From: Roseomonas sp. HF4
Lineage (GTDB): Bacteria > Pseudomonadota > Alphaproteobacteria > Acetobacterales > Acetobacteraceae
Assembly (NCBI RefSeq): GCF_005222755.1
Contig: NZ_STGD01000023.1
Location: 1 to 54,904, forward strand
DNA length: 54,904 nucleotides
Direction: 5' to 3'
A program made the position numbers and the translations under genes. Shown here one piece after another: positions 34,088-41,580 of the stretch. Position 1 is the first letter of the stretch. Each line of letters starts with the position of its first letter. The notes under the pieces are model-generated. The model was not told the DNA's origin. It made no database searches and worked only from the letters and a program-made list of their open reading frames with translations.

Positions 34088-35217
34088 CCACCGAGCGCCT
34101 GCTGTGGCTCGATCCGCAGCGCCGCGCGGATCGAGATGACGCTGCCCGCGACGCAGATCGCCCCGATCACGCCGGCCATGACCGCGACCTCCGCCGGGCC
34201 GAGCGCGACCGTGCGCGGGAAGGCGCCGCGCGTGGCGAAGACGATCGCGACCGCCGCCGCATAGCCCGCCGCGCCCAGGATCAGCGCTTGCTGCAGCACG
34301 AGCCCGATGATCGTGCGGTCGGACGCGCCGATCAGCTTGAGCGTCGCTATCTCCCTGAGCTTGTCCATGGTCATGGTGTAGATGATCAGCGAGATGATCA
34401 CCGCCGAGACGAACAGCAGCACGACGGTGAACATGCCGAGCTGCACACGGGCGCGGTTCACGACCGACCGGGTCAGCAGGTCGGACTGCTCGGCATCGGT
34501 CAGCGCGCCGAGGTGCTTCCACCGCCGGGCCACCTCGGCCACCGCCGCGGGGTCGGCCGCGCGCGAGAGCCGCGCGATCACGGCATTGACCGTGTCGGTC
34601 GAGCCGCCGCCGGTGCCTGCCGCCTGCGCCCGCCGCGCGGCCGGCGGCGCGAGCTTGAACTGCAGCTCCTGGCTGTCGCGCAGCGTGATGAACACGAGCG
34701 GATCGCCTCCCGCGGCGACCAGGCCGCGCGTGGTGCCGACCACCCGGTAGCGGTCCCCGCCCAGGATCACGGTCGCGCCGGGGGCGAGCCCGGCGCGCGC
34801 ATCTGCCACCATCTCGAACCGCGCGCCGCCCAGCGCGCGACCGCGCTCGATCGCATCCGGCCCGCCCGGCCGGCCGGGCTCGTAGCCCATCACCTGCGCG
34901 CGCAGGATGCCCTGCGGCGCGGCCATCTCCGCCGTGCGCAGCGTGATCGCGCCGGCCGCGGCGACGCCGGGCAGGCGCGCGACCATCTCCCGCACGTCGC
35001 CCGGGATGCGCGACGATTCCGCGAAGGGCCCGCGTGTGCCGGATTCGACCACCCAGAGATCGGCGCGCAGGCTCCGGCTGAGCGCCAGCGCCTCGGCTAC
35101 CACCCCCTGGTAGATGCCGACCATGGAGAGCGCCACGCCCATCAGCAGCCCGAGCCCGATGCAGGTCATCAGGAAGCGGCCGAGCCCGTGGCGGATGTCG
35201 GCCAGGGCGAGGTTCAC
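34084..35217 (-). CDS. FtsX-like ABC exporter permease (MacB-type)
   Basis: 377 residues. N-terminal membrane helix LGRFLMTCIGLGLLMGVALSM is followed by a large periplasmic domain (about residues 40-240), then three helices near LGMFTVVLLFVSAVIISLIIYTM and the C-terminus. The juxtamembrane MTMDKLREIATLKLIGASDRTI matches the FtsX/MacB coupling helix. This topology is that of mechanotransmission exporters acting with a periplasmic adaptor. Overlaps both neighbours by 4 bp. Confidence 0.88.
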   Translation of the reverse strand: MNLALADIRHGLGRFLMTCIGLGLLMGVALSMVGIYQGVVAEALALSRSLRADLWVVESGTRGPFAESSRIPGDVREMVARLPGVAAAGAITLRTAEMAAPQGILRAQVMGYEPGRPGGPDAIERGRALGGARFEMVADARAGLAPGATVILGGDRYRVVGTTRGLVAAGGDPLVFITLRDSQELQFKLAPPAARRAQAAGTGGGSTDTVNAVIARLSRAADPAAVAEVARRWKHLGALTDAEQSDLLTRSVVNRARVQLGMFTVVLLFVSAVIISLIIYTMTMDKLREIATLKLIGASDRTIIGLVLQQALILGAAGYAAAVAIVFATRGAFPRTVALGPAEVAVMAGVIGAICVAGSVISIRAALRIEPQQALGG

Positions 35218-36362
35218 GGCGCCGGCACTGCCCGCGCGGCCCGCCCCTCGGCGAATCCGGACGCGACGCGGGTCACGACCTGCGTGTCCGGCGGCAGTCC
35301 GTCGGTGATCGCGGCGCGGCCATCCATCAGCCGGGCGGCAAAGCGCGCCTCCCGGCGCGCGAGGCGGCCGTTCGCGACCACCCAGACGGTACCGGTCGCG
35401 CCGTCGAAGCCGTGGATGGCGTTCTCCGGCACCAGGCGCGCGCTGGGCAGGCGGCCGGTCTCGATCACGACCTCCGCCTGCTCTCCGAGCACGGGCATCT
35501 CGGGGCAGGCGATGCAGCGGACATGGACGCGGCGCTCCTCGGTCACGCGGTCTGCCTCGAGGCCGATTCGCGCCACCTGCGCCGCGACCGGCCGCCCCGG
35601 CCGGCTACGCAGCGTGACGGTCGCGGGCTGGCCGAGCGCGATGTCCCCCGCCCGGCCCTCGTCCACATAGGCGAGCGCCCAGAGGCTGTCGGGCGCGACC
35701 AGGGTGAAGATCGGCTCGCCCGGATTGACCGCCGCGCCCGCCTCGCGCTGCCTCGCGATGACCACGGCGTCGTAGGGCGCGCGGAGCGTGTGCTTGGCCA
35801 GCGCGGTCTGCTCGGCCGCGACGTTGGCGCGCGCCTCGGCCTGCAGGGCGCGCGCGACCGCGGCATCGGCTCGGTTCACCGCAAGGTCGGCCTCGGCGGT
35901 CGCGACCTCGGTCTCGGCGAGCTCGGCCGCCTCCAGGCTGCCGACATTGCGGTTGGCGAGTTCCCGCCGGCGCCGTGCGGTGGCCTGGCGCTGGGCAAGC
36001 AGCGCCTCGGCCCGCTCGCGCTGCGCCTCGGCGCGCTGGGCCTGCGCCGCGGCCGAGAGCACGGCGGCCTCGGCGCGGGCGAGGCGGGCCTCCTGGCTCG
36101 CGGCACTTAGCCGCGCGAGCGGAGCGCCGGCGGCGAGGCGGTCGCCGTGGTCGGCCATCACCTCGGTGAGCGTGCCGCCGACCTCGAAGCCGATGCGGGA
36201 GAGGATGCGGGCCTCGACCGCCCCCAGGCCGAAGACCGTGACAGGCACGTCCTGCGCGACGGCGGCGACCGGGACGAAGAGCGGCCGCTGCGTCGCGAAC
36301 CACCAGCCGCCGCCGCCGACGGCGAGGAGCAGGAGAGCGGTTGCGGCGGCGAGGCGGCGCAT
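35214..36362 (-). CDS. Periplasmic adaptor (membrane fusion) subunit of the ABC exporter (MacA/HlyD type)
   Basis: 382 residues. One N-terminal membrane anchor (ALLLLAVGGGGWWFA), then a barrel-sandwich half (GFEVGGTLTEVMADHGDRLAAGAPLARL). A long Ala/Glu/Arg coiled coil occupies about residues 100-190 (QARLARAEAAVLSAAAQAQ onward). The second half-motif is TLRAPYDAVVIARQREAGAAVNPGEP, followed by beta-barrel domains. It couples the permease to an outer-membrane channel, which is not encoded nearby. An inverted repeat overlaps its promoter region at 36376-36400. Confidence 0.88.
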   Translation of the reverse strand: MRRLAAATALLLLAVGGGGWWFATQRPLFVPVAAVAQDVPVTVFGLGAVEARILSRIGFEVGGTLTEVMADHGDRLAAGAPLARLSAASQEARLARAEAAVLSAAAQAQRAEAQRERAEALLAQRQATARRRRELANRNVGSLEAAELAETEVATAEADLAVNRADAAVARALQAEARANVAAEQTALAKHTLRAPYDAVVIARQREAGAAVNPGEPIFTLVAPDSLWALAYVDEGRAGDIALGQPATVTLRSRPGRPVAAQVARIGLEADRVTEERRVHVRCIACPEMPVLGEQAEVVIETGRLPSARLVPENAIHGFDGATGTVWVVANGRLARREARFAARLMDGRAAITDGLPPDTQVVTRVASGFAEGRAARAVPAP

Positions 36363-36375
36363 GGCGACATCCAGG

Positions 36376-36400
36376 ACATTCAGAATATCTTATCTAATGT
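36376..36400. promoter_or_regulatory. Operator-like AT-rich inverted repeat before the exporter operon
   Basis: ACATTCAGA and TCTAATGT form near-perfect inverted arms (one base bulge) around ATATCTTA. It begins 13 bp upstream of the adaptor start codon, in a locally AT-rich patch within GC-rich DNA. Such sites commonly bind TetR- or MarR-type repressors. On the minus strand TATTCT could serve as a -10 element within it. The regulator is unknown and none of these families is adjacent. Confidence 0.45.
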
Positions 36401-36528
36401 GCCCGGCCCCCGCCGCCAGACCCCCATGCCGGGACGGCGGGCAACGAGGAAGAGCGCCGGCGCGCTGCCCGTGTGGCGCGCGCCTGCACCCGTCCGCGGC
36501 ATCCCGACCGGGCGTCGCGGGCCGATTG

Positions 36529-37341
36529 TCACGTCTTCCCGGCGTAGGACTTCGCCATGCCTTCCCCGGGATCCGCCTGCGGCCCGTAGGGCATGATCGG
36601 ATAGCGCAGCCCCGCCTTCGACAGCCCGAGCAGCCCCTCGACCGCCACCGCAAGATCCGCCGGCGGCAGCGCCATCAGCATCTCGTCGTCCGCGACGCCG
36701 CCATAGCGCCGTTCCGCGTAGCAGGGGATCGACAGCGACGGCGCCCGGTCGCGCAGGGCGCGACCCCAGGAATCGGCGCAGGCGCTCTCCCCCGTCACGG
36801 AGAAGTCGAACCGCTTGTAGGTCTTCCACTGCAGCCCGTTGATGAACAGGATCATCTGCGCGGGGTTGGCGTAGAACAGGCAGATGTCCGGCGGGTCGAG
36901 CCTGGCGCTGCGCAGCGGCGAGACCACGAGGCCCGCGTAACGCGCCGGCACGCGCGGCATCTCGGCCTGGTGCTTGGCGGCCGCTTCGCGGTTCTCGAAC
37001 CAGACGCCCTCGAACTTGCGGCCCGAGAGATAGAGCTCGGACGGTTCGTTCAGCCCGATCACGCCGCCGCAATTGGAAAAGCCGGGCACGTTCTCGTGCG
37101 CGATGCCCATTGTGAAGCCGGCGATCCGCGCCTGGGTCACCAGCTGGCAGGTGGAGAATTTGCGTCCCTCCGGCGGGCGGCGCAGGCCCGGGACCTTCGC
37201 CATCTCCTCCGCGCTCTCGAACAGCTTCATGCCGATCGGCAGGGTGCGCAGGCGGAGCAGCTCGGTCAGCTGGCGCGCCAGCTCGGCCACCTGGCGGCCG
37301 TCGAGCTGTGGCGTCCCGGCCACGGGCGGGGCATCGGTCAT
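36529..37341 (-). CDS. DUF169-domain protein
   Basis: 270 residues. The DUF169 pattern is visible: LLRLRTLPIGMKLFESAEEM near the start, STCQLVTQARIAGFTMGIAHENV with a conserved Cys, SNCGGVIGL, then LDPPDICLFYANPAQMILFINGLQWK and a C-terminal SCADSWG-like segment (TGESACADSWG). Four spaced cysteines could bind metal. The family is found in archaea and bacteria and is uncharacterised. It lies 111 bp downstream of the DUF6065-like gene on the same strand, within the repeat-peptide locus. Confidence 0.78.
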   Translation of the reverse strand: MTDAPPVAGTPQLDGRQVAELARQLTELLRLRTLPIGMKLFESAEEMAKVPGLRRPPEGRKFSTCQLVTQARIAGFTMGIAHENVPGFSNCGGVIGLNEPSELYLSGRKFEGVWFENREAAAKHQAEMPRVPARYAGLVVSPLRSARLDPPDICLFYANPAQMILFINGLQWKTYKRFDFSVTGESACADSWGRALRDRAPSLSIPCYAERRYGGVADDEMLMALPPADLAVAVEGLLGLSKAGLRYPIMPYGPQADPGEGMAKSYAGKT

Positions 37342-37452
37342 GGGCGTTTCTCCTCAACGCCGCCGATGATGCGCCGATGGACCGGCCTGTCCAGAACGAG
37401 CGAAGCCGCCGGCCTTGCGGCACGGCGGCTTCGGGCGGCGCAGGCGGAGGGG

Positions 37453-38265
37453 TCAGGCCGCCGGCGCCGCTTCCCGGGCCGCGGCCATGGCGGCGAAGGG
37501 GCAGCCCTGGCCGCGCCGCGCGCGCCGCACATCGGCGGCGTAGCGGCCTGGCTGATGGTCCTCGGCCATGGCGGGCGTGACCACGCTGTCGCGATAGGCG
37601 TTCCACTCCGTATCGCCCCACTGCGTGAAGGCGTCGGTGACGGAGGACGCGTTCATCACCGCATCCGCATAGGCGAATTGCGGCACGGGCTGGACCTGCA
37701 GGATGGGGCGCAGCTGGTTGATCTCGACCGGGATGTCGGTGCGCGTCATGCGGATGTTGGTAAAGAGCGGGCCGAACCACTTGTCGAACTCGACCACGCC
37801 TTCGAACTGCTCGTAGTGCGGGGACCGCGGCAGGTTGGCCGGCGCGCGGCTCAGCAGCGACCAGCCGGGTGCCGTGCGGACGAACAGGCCGGTCCACATC
37901 TGGACGACGCCCGGCTCGGGAAGGCCGGTCAGGAAGGGGGGCGAGAAGCCGCGGATGTCCTGCGGCACCTCCTCGTCGAAGCGGGCGCGAAAATGCGGGT
38001 ACTGCACGGCGCCGAGGCCGAGCGGCATCCATTCGTGCTCGAGCTCCTCGCAGGTCCAGAGGATCTCGTGGCCATCCCACATCAGCGTGAAGTCGAGCGG
38101 CGCGGTGATGTGCCAGCCATAGCCGGCGGCGGTGGTGACGGCATCGCAGTAGCGGAAGGCGCGGGTCGGCAGGCCGCCGAGCCCCGAGCGGTCGGCGCGC
38201 TCGGGCGCCGGGATGCCGGGAATGAGGCGGTGGAAGGCGACGATGGGCGTCCTGTCCGGGGTCAT
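37453..38265 (-). CDS. DUF6065-like protein
   Basis: 270 residues from MTPDRTPIVAFHRLIPGIPAP. The centre carries GYGWHITAPLDFTLMWDG, TGLFVRTAPGWSLLSRAPAN, and EQFEGVVEFDKWFGPLFTNIRMTR followed by PVEINQLRPILQVQPVP. This resembles the PGW-L-RGP-N / EG-VE-DW / pro-rich strand pattern of DUF6065 proteins, which look beta-rich. The C-terminus is charged and ends near CPFAAMAAA. No signal peptide. It directly follows the repeat-peptide gene and an intercistronic hairpin, so it is a candidate partner, for example an enzyme or binder acting on that peptide. Function unknown. Confidence 0.68.
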   Translation of the reverse strand: MTPDRTPIVAFHRLIPGIPAPERADRSGLGGLPTRAFRYCDAVTTAAGYGWHITAPLDFTLMWDGHEILWTCEELEHEWMPLGLGAVQYPHFRARFDEEVPQDIRGFSPPFLTGLPEPGVVQMWTGLFVRTAPGWSLLSRAPANLPRSPHYEQFEGVVEFDKWFGPLFTNIRMTRTDIPVEINQLRPILQVQPVPQFAYADAVMNASSVTDAFTQWGDTEWNAYRDSVVTPAMAEDHQPGRYAADVRRARRGQGCPFAAMAAAREAAPAA

Positions 38266-38300
38266 GGCTGCCGTCCTGGCCGGATTCGGGAAGGGGGGGC

Positions 38301-38326
38301 GGGGGCTCCCCGGGCGGAGAGCCCCC
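38301..38326 (-). terminator. Intercistronic hairpin between repeat peptide and DUF6065-like gene
   Basis: GGGGGCTC (38301-38308) and GAGCCCCC (38319-38326) pair perfectly around a 10-nt loop. It begins 11 bases after the peptide's stop codon. No U-run follows on the minus strand. Such a hairpin could partially terminate or stabilise the upstream message so that the short peptide is made in excess over the downstream protein. Confidence 0.55.
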
Positions 38327-38336
38327 AGCTCCGCGG

Positions 38337-38684
38337 TCAGGCGGGACGGCGGAGGCCGGCACCGGTGCGGACGGTGCCCTTGTCGGCGACGGAGGCCTTG
38401 GGCGCGCGGAGGCCGGCGCCGGTGCGGACGGTGCCCTTGTCGGCGACGGAGGCCTTGGGCGCGCGGAGGCCGGCGCCGGTGCGGACGGTGCCCTTGTCGG
38501 CGACGGAGGCCTTGGGTGCGCGGAGGCCGGCGCCGGTGCGGACGGTGCCCTTGTCGGCGACGGAGGCCTTGGGTGCGCGGAGGCCGGCACCGGTGCGGAC
38601 GGCGCCCTTGTCGGCGACGGAGGCGAGGATCTTGGTCATTGGCTTGATCTCCGGGAGGGTGATGATGTCTGGCTGGTCGGCCAT
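38337..38684 (-). CDS. Short peptide with five tandem 19-residue repeats (candidate precursor peptide)
   Basis: 115 residues from MADQPDIITLPEIKPMTKIL, which acts as a 20-residue leader-like segment. Five units of ASVADKGTVRTGAGLRAPK follow; unit 1 has AV for TV and unit 5 ends RRPA. A second possible start, MTKIL at 38639, has GGAG in better position. A frame extension through the AT-rich upstream DNA to a TTG at 38810 is possible but less likely. No cysteines, no membrane helix, no signal peptide. Each unit carries Asp, Lys, Thr and Arg at fixed spacing. Tandem cores behind a leader are seen in some ribosomally made, processed peptides; no known class is recognised. A structural or nucleic-acid-binding repeat protein is an alternative. 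Confidence 0.75.
   Translation of the reverse strand: MADQPDIITLPEIKPMTKILASVADKGAVRTGAGLRAPKASVADKGTVRTGAGLRAPKASVADKGTVRTGAGLRAPKASVADKGTVRTGAGLRAPKASVADKGTVRTGAGLRRPA
38340..38624 (-). repeat. Five 57-bp tandem repeats
   Basis: The units lie at 38568-38624, 38511-38567, 38454-38510, 38397-38453 and 38340-38396 (translation order). Units 3 and 4 are identical, unit 2 differs from them at one base, and unit 1 at three (one changes Thr to Ala). Unit 5 diverges only at its 3' end. Such uniformity at DNA level suggests recent duplication or gene conversion. Confidence 0.95.
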
Positions 38685-38699
38685 TGCCCCGGAGGCTGG

Positions 38700-38930
38700 C
38701 TGCAGGCGAAGGCCAGCGCAAGTAATCATTCCTACTTGTTTAAACTTATTTTCTTGATAATCTAATTGAATAGGAATACGATCTTTTTGAAGTACGTTGG
38801 TGCTGTTCAAAGGTCAGCAACATGGACCAAGCGAACGCTAAATTCATGTCGCGATGATGCGTATAACGCGAAATTCACGGTCCAGATTACAACCTATTAG
38901 TTAATTTCTCCGCGTTTCATCGCCGCTGAC
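38700..38930. promoter_or_regulatory. AT-rich regulatory region between repeat peptide and SARP-type regulator
   Basis: Bases 38721-38920 contain about 74 G/C in 200 (37%) by hand count, against roughly 70% or more around it. An inverted pair ATTCCTA (38728-38734) / TAGGAAT (38771-38777) brackets an 8-bp palindrome GTTTAAAC (38738-38745). No credible gene is seen in the approximately 400-bp gap between the two divergent starts. It probably holds the peptide's promoter and regulator-binding sites; a trace of transferred DNA is an alternative. Confidence 0.6.
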
Positions 38931-39045
38931 GTCTCTCGCGGATTGAGGCGGCGGCGCATCTGGCCGTGCCGGGTGCTGCTCCCCAGGGCTTGCGCGGCGT
39001 GCCATACCCCGGCCGCCGCGTCGTCCCCGACCGCACGGCCCCTGT

Positions 39046-39073
39046 TTGTCATTACGGCAAAGGCCGTTAGGCT
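39046..39073 (+). promoter_or_regulatory. Possible sigma-70-type promoter of the SARP-type regulator
   Basis: TTGTCA (39046-39051) and TAGGCT (39068-39073) are separated by 16 bp, a plausible -35/-10 pair. A small hairpin ACGGC-AAAG-GCCGT lies between them. Transcription would begin close to the ATG at 39083, implying a very short leader or use of the in-frame ATG at 39107. Confidence 0.35.
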
Positions 39074-39082
39074 AGCGTGAGA

Positions 39083-41092
39083 ATGTCAGACCTCACCGGC
39101 ATCGAGATGCAGGACCGCAGACCTTTCGCCGAGGTCGGCCCGAGCGTCGGGCGTGCCGGCACCCCCACCCCCGCGCGGCTGCGCGTCACCATGCTGGGGC
39201 GGATGGATGTGCGCGCCGTCACGGGTGAATCCCTCGTGCCGCGGTCGCGCAAGACGCGAGCGGTCCTCGGCGTACTCGCCATGGATGCGCCGACGCCGAT
39301 CTCCCGCCAGCGCCTCGCCGAGTTGCTCTGGAGCCGCCGCGGCGAGGACCAGGCGCGCGGCTCGCTGCGCCAGGCGCTGCACGAGCTGCAGGACGTCCTC
39401 GGGGAATGGGGCCGCGGGCTGATCGTCGCCACCCGCGAAACGGTCGCGATCAACACGGAAGGCGTCTGGATCGACGCGCGCGAGGTCCCCGCCATGGCGC
39501 GCGACCGGCTCGAGGCGCTCAATCTCCTGCAGGCCGACCTCCTGGCCGACCTCGATGGCCTCGATGCCGCCTTCGACATCTGGCTGGCGGAGCAGCGGCG
39601 CCGCCTGCGCGACGTGGCGCTGGACGCGGCAACGGCCCGGCTGGCGGCGGCCGGCAACGTGGAGCAGCGCGTGCAGGAGGCCCGCCGCGTGCTCGCCATC
39701 GACCCCGCGCAGGAACCGGTCTGGCGCATCCTCATCCGCGCCGAGGCCGAGCGCGGCGACCGCGGCACGGCCTTCGCCGCCTGGGAGGAATGCCGGCGCA
39801 TCTTCGCCGAACGGTTCCGCAGCGCCCCGTCGCCCGAAACCAGTGCCCTGGCCGAATCGCTCCGCGGGGAGGTCGCCGCCCCGGTCCAGGTCACGCCGCG
39901 CCGCGGCAGCATCCGTGGCGCGCGGCTCGGCGTCGTGCCGCTGCGGCTCATCGGCGGCGGCACGGACGCGGATGTCTCGCTCGGCCTGGCCGGGGAGATC
40001 ACGGCGGCGCTGGCGCGGTTCCGCTGGCTCGTGCTCGTGGACAGTTCCTCGGTTGCCGCGGCCGAACGGCAGCCGGGCGGCGGCGAGGAACTCGGCCTCG
40101 ACTTCAGCCTCTCCGGCTCGGTGCAGCGCAGCGGCGACCGCGTCCGCGTGACCTTGCGCCTGACCGACCATCGCCCGCCGGAATCGGTCGTCTGGGCCGA
40201 GCGGTTCGACCGCGACGCCGGCGACATCCTGGCGCTGCAGGACGAGATCGCGGCCGAGGTCGTGGCACGGGTCGACCCCGAGATCCTGCTGATCGAGGCG
40301 AATCGTGCCGTTGCGCGCCCGCATGTGCACGCGAACGCCTACGACCTGCTGCTGCGCGCGATCCCGGCGATCTACCGGCTCGACCGGCAATCCTACGAGC
40401 TCGCGGGGCGCATGCTGGACGAGGCGACGCGCCTCGAGCCCGACTATGCGCCCGCCTTCGCCTGGCACGCCTACTGGCATCTGTTCCTGGTCGGCCAGGG
40501 CTGGGCGCAGAACGACGGCGATGTCCTGGCGAAAAGCGAGGAGCTCGCCTCGCGTGCCGTGGCGCTCGACCCGTCGGATGCGCAGGCGCTCACGGTCCTC
40601 GGCCATGTGCGCGCCTTCCTGCATCATCGTGTGGCCGAGGCGGTCACGCTCTACGATCGCGCCCTTGCGCTCAATCCGAACCTGCCGATGGCCTGGGTCT
40701 TCTCCGCGCTGGCCCTGTCCTATCGCGGCCAGCACGCCGAGGCGCTGACGCGCTGGGAGCGCTACAAGCGCCTGGCGCCGCTGCATCCGCACGCCTTCTT
40801 CTTCGACGCTGCCCGGCTCGTGCCGCTGCTGCTGCTGCACAGGCACGCCGATGTCGACGCGGATGCGCGGCGCGTGACGGCGCTGCATGCGGGCTTCACC
40901 TTTCCATACAAGGCGTGGCTCTCCGCGCTCGGCCATCTCGGTCGGCGGGAGCAGGCGGCCGAGGTGCGCGCGCGCCTTCTCGCCATCGAGCCTGATTTCA
41001 CCCTGGCCAAGGCGCGCGAGCGTGCCCCGATGCGGGTGCCGGCCGACCTCGATCACTACCTGGGCGGCCTGCGCCGCGCCGGCATTTCCTGA
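39083..41092 (+). CDS. SARP/BTAD-type transcriptional regulator with TolB-like and TPR domains
   Basis: About 669 residues from ATG 39083 (GTG 39077 and ATG 39107 are alternatives). N-terminal winged helix, about residues 30-120: RLRVTMLGRMDVRA, SRKTRAVLGVLAMDAP, ISRQRLAELLWSRRGEDQARGSLRQALHEL. The bacterial transcriptional activation domain, about residues 130-260, has LNLLQADLLADLDGLD and QEPVWRILIRAEAERGD. Next is a TolB-like segment (LDFSLSGSVQRSGDRVRVTLRL, LALQDEIAAEVVAR), and finally TPR-like helices from about residue 425. SARP-type proteins often activate specialised-metabolite genes. Divergent placement across the AT-rich gap makes the repeat-peptide gene its likeliest target. Confidence 0.85.
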   Translation: MSDLTGIEMQDRRPFAEVGPSVGRAGTPTPARLRVTMLGRMDVRAVTGESLVPRSRKTRAVLGVLAMDAPTPISRQRLAELLWSRRGEDQARGSLRQALHELQDVLGEWGRGLIVATRETVAINTEGVWIDAREVPAMARDRLEALNLLQADLLADLDGLDAAFDIWLAEQRRRLRDVALDAATARLAAAGNVEQRVQEARRVLAIDPAQEPVWRILIRAEAERGDRGTAFAAWEECRRIFAERFRSAPSPETSALAESLRGEVAAPVQVTPRRGSIRGARLGVVPLRLIGGGTDADVSLGLAGEITAALARFRWLVLVDSSSVAAAERQPGGGEELGLDFSLSGSVQRSGDRVRVTLRLTDHRPPESVVWAERFDRDAGDILALQDEIAAEVVARVDPEILLIEANRAVARPHVHANAYDLLLRAIPAIYRLDRQSYELAGRMLDEATRLEPDYAPAFAWHAYWHLFLVGQGWAQNDGDVLAKSEELASRAVALDPSDAQALTVLGHVRAFLHHRVAEAVTLYDRALALNPNLPMAWVFSALALSYRGQHAEALTRWERYKRLAPLHPHAFFFDAARLVPLLLLHRHADVDADARRVTALHAGFTFPYKAWLSALGHLGRREQAAEVRARLLAIEPDFTLAKARERAPMRVPADLDHYLGGLRRAGIS

Positions 41093-41106
41093 AGGCTGCG
41101 GCGCGT

Positions 41107-41580
41107 CTACAGCGGCCGGATCGCATCCCCGGGGCGGATCGTGCCGCCCGTCACGATCCGGCAATTGAGCCCCGAGCGGTGGATCAGCGGCTTGAACACC
41201 GGCTTGCCCAGCAGGTCCTCGAGATACTGGCAGGGCACGTTGAGCCGCCCGCCCACCAGCACGACGTCGCCCACGCGGAATTGCCGTCCGACCAGGTGGT
41301 TCAGCGGCACGCCGGCGGTCGTCAGGTTCCGCCGCGTCTCCCGCGGCGGCAGGTCGATGCCGTGGTCGCGCGCGAGCGCGTCCAGCGTCTCCATCTCGAT
41401 CAGCGTCACCTGGCGGTCGGCGTGGGGCTTGTGGCTGTAGGTGCCGCGCGCGGTCGCGTAGCGGTCGCCCTCGATGCCCACGCCCTCGATGAGGTGCGCG
41501 GCATCCAGTTCCACCATCGGGGCCGAGGCTTCCGCGGCGACATGGATCGCAAGCAGCACGCCCGTGAAGTCGTGGCTCAT
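41107..41580 (-). CDS. MOSC-domain protein
   Basis: 157 residues. The MOSC beta-barrel pattern is present: LIEGVGIEGDRYATARGTYS, RQVTLIEMETLDAL, TRRNLTTAGVPLNHLVGRQFRVGDVVL, NVPCQYLE with the conserved Cys, and GLNCRIVTGGTIRPGD. MOSC domains bind sulfur or molybdenum-cofactor-related ligands (YiiM/YuaD group). Its start overlaps the stop of the hydrolase gene by 4 bp, so it is coupled to it. Confidence 0.9.
   Translation of the reverse strand: MSHDFTGVLLAIHVAAEASAPMVELDAAHLIEGVGIEGDRYATARGTYSHKPHADRQVTLIEMETLDALARDHGIDLPPRETRRNLTTAGVPLNHLVGRQFRVGDVVLVGGRLNVPCQYLEDLLGKPVFKPLIHRSGLNCRIVTGGTIRPGDAIRPL

Noticed and set aside
38337..38684. Repeats as a CRISPR-like or purely non-coding tandem array
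   Set aside because: There are no spacers. The 57-bp period is a multiple of three, the frame is open throughout, and most unit differences are silent, all indicating coding repeats.
38337..38684. Repeat peptide as a graspetide or lanthipeptide precursor
   Set aside because: No ATP-grasp ligase or lanthionine synthetase gene is in the neighbourhood and the repeats contain no Cys. The presence of Asp, Lys and Thr alone is not enough.
38685..38810. N-terminal extension of the repeat peptide through the AT-rich region to a TTG at 38810
   Set aside because: No ribosome site precedes the TTG, the sequence is composition-biased non-coding DNA, and a better start (MADQP or MTKIL) lies next to the repeats. 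Not fully excluded.
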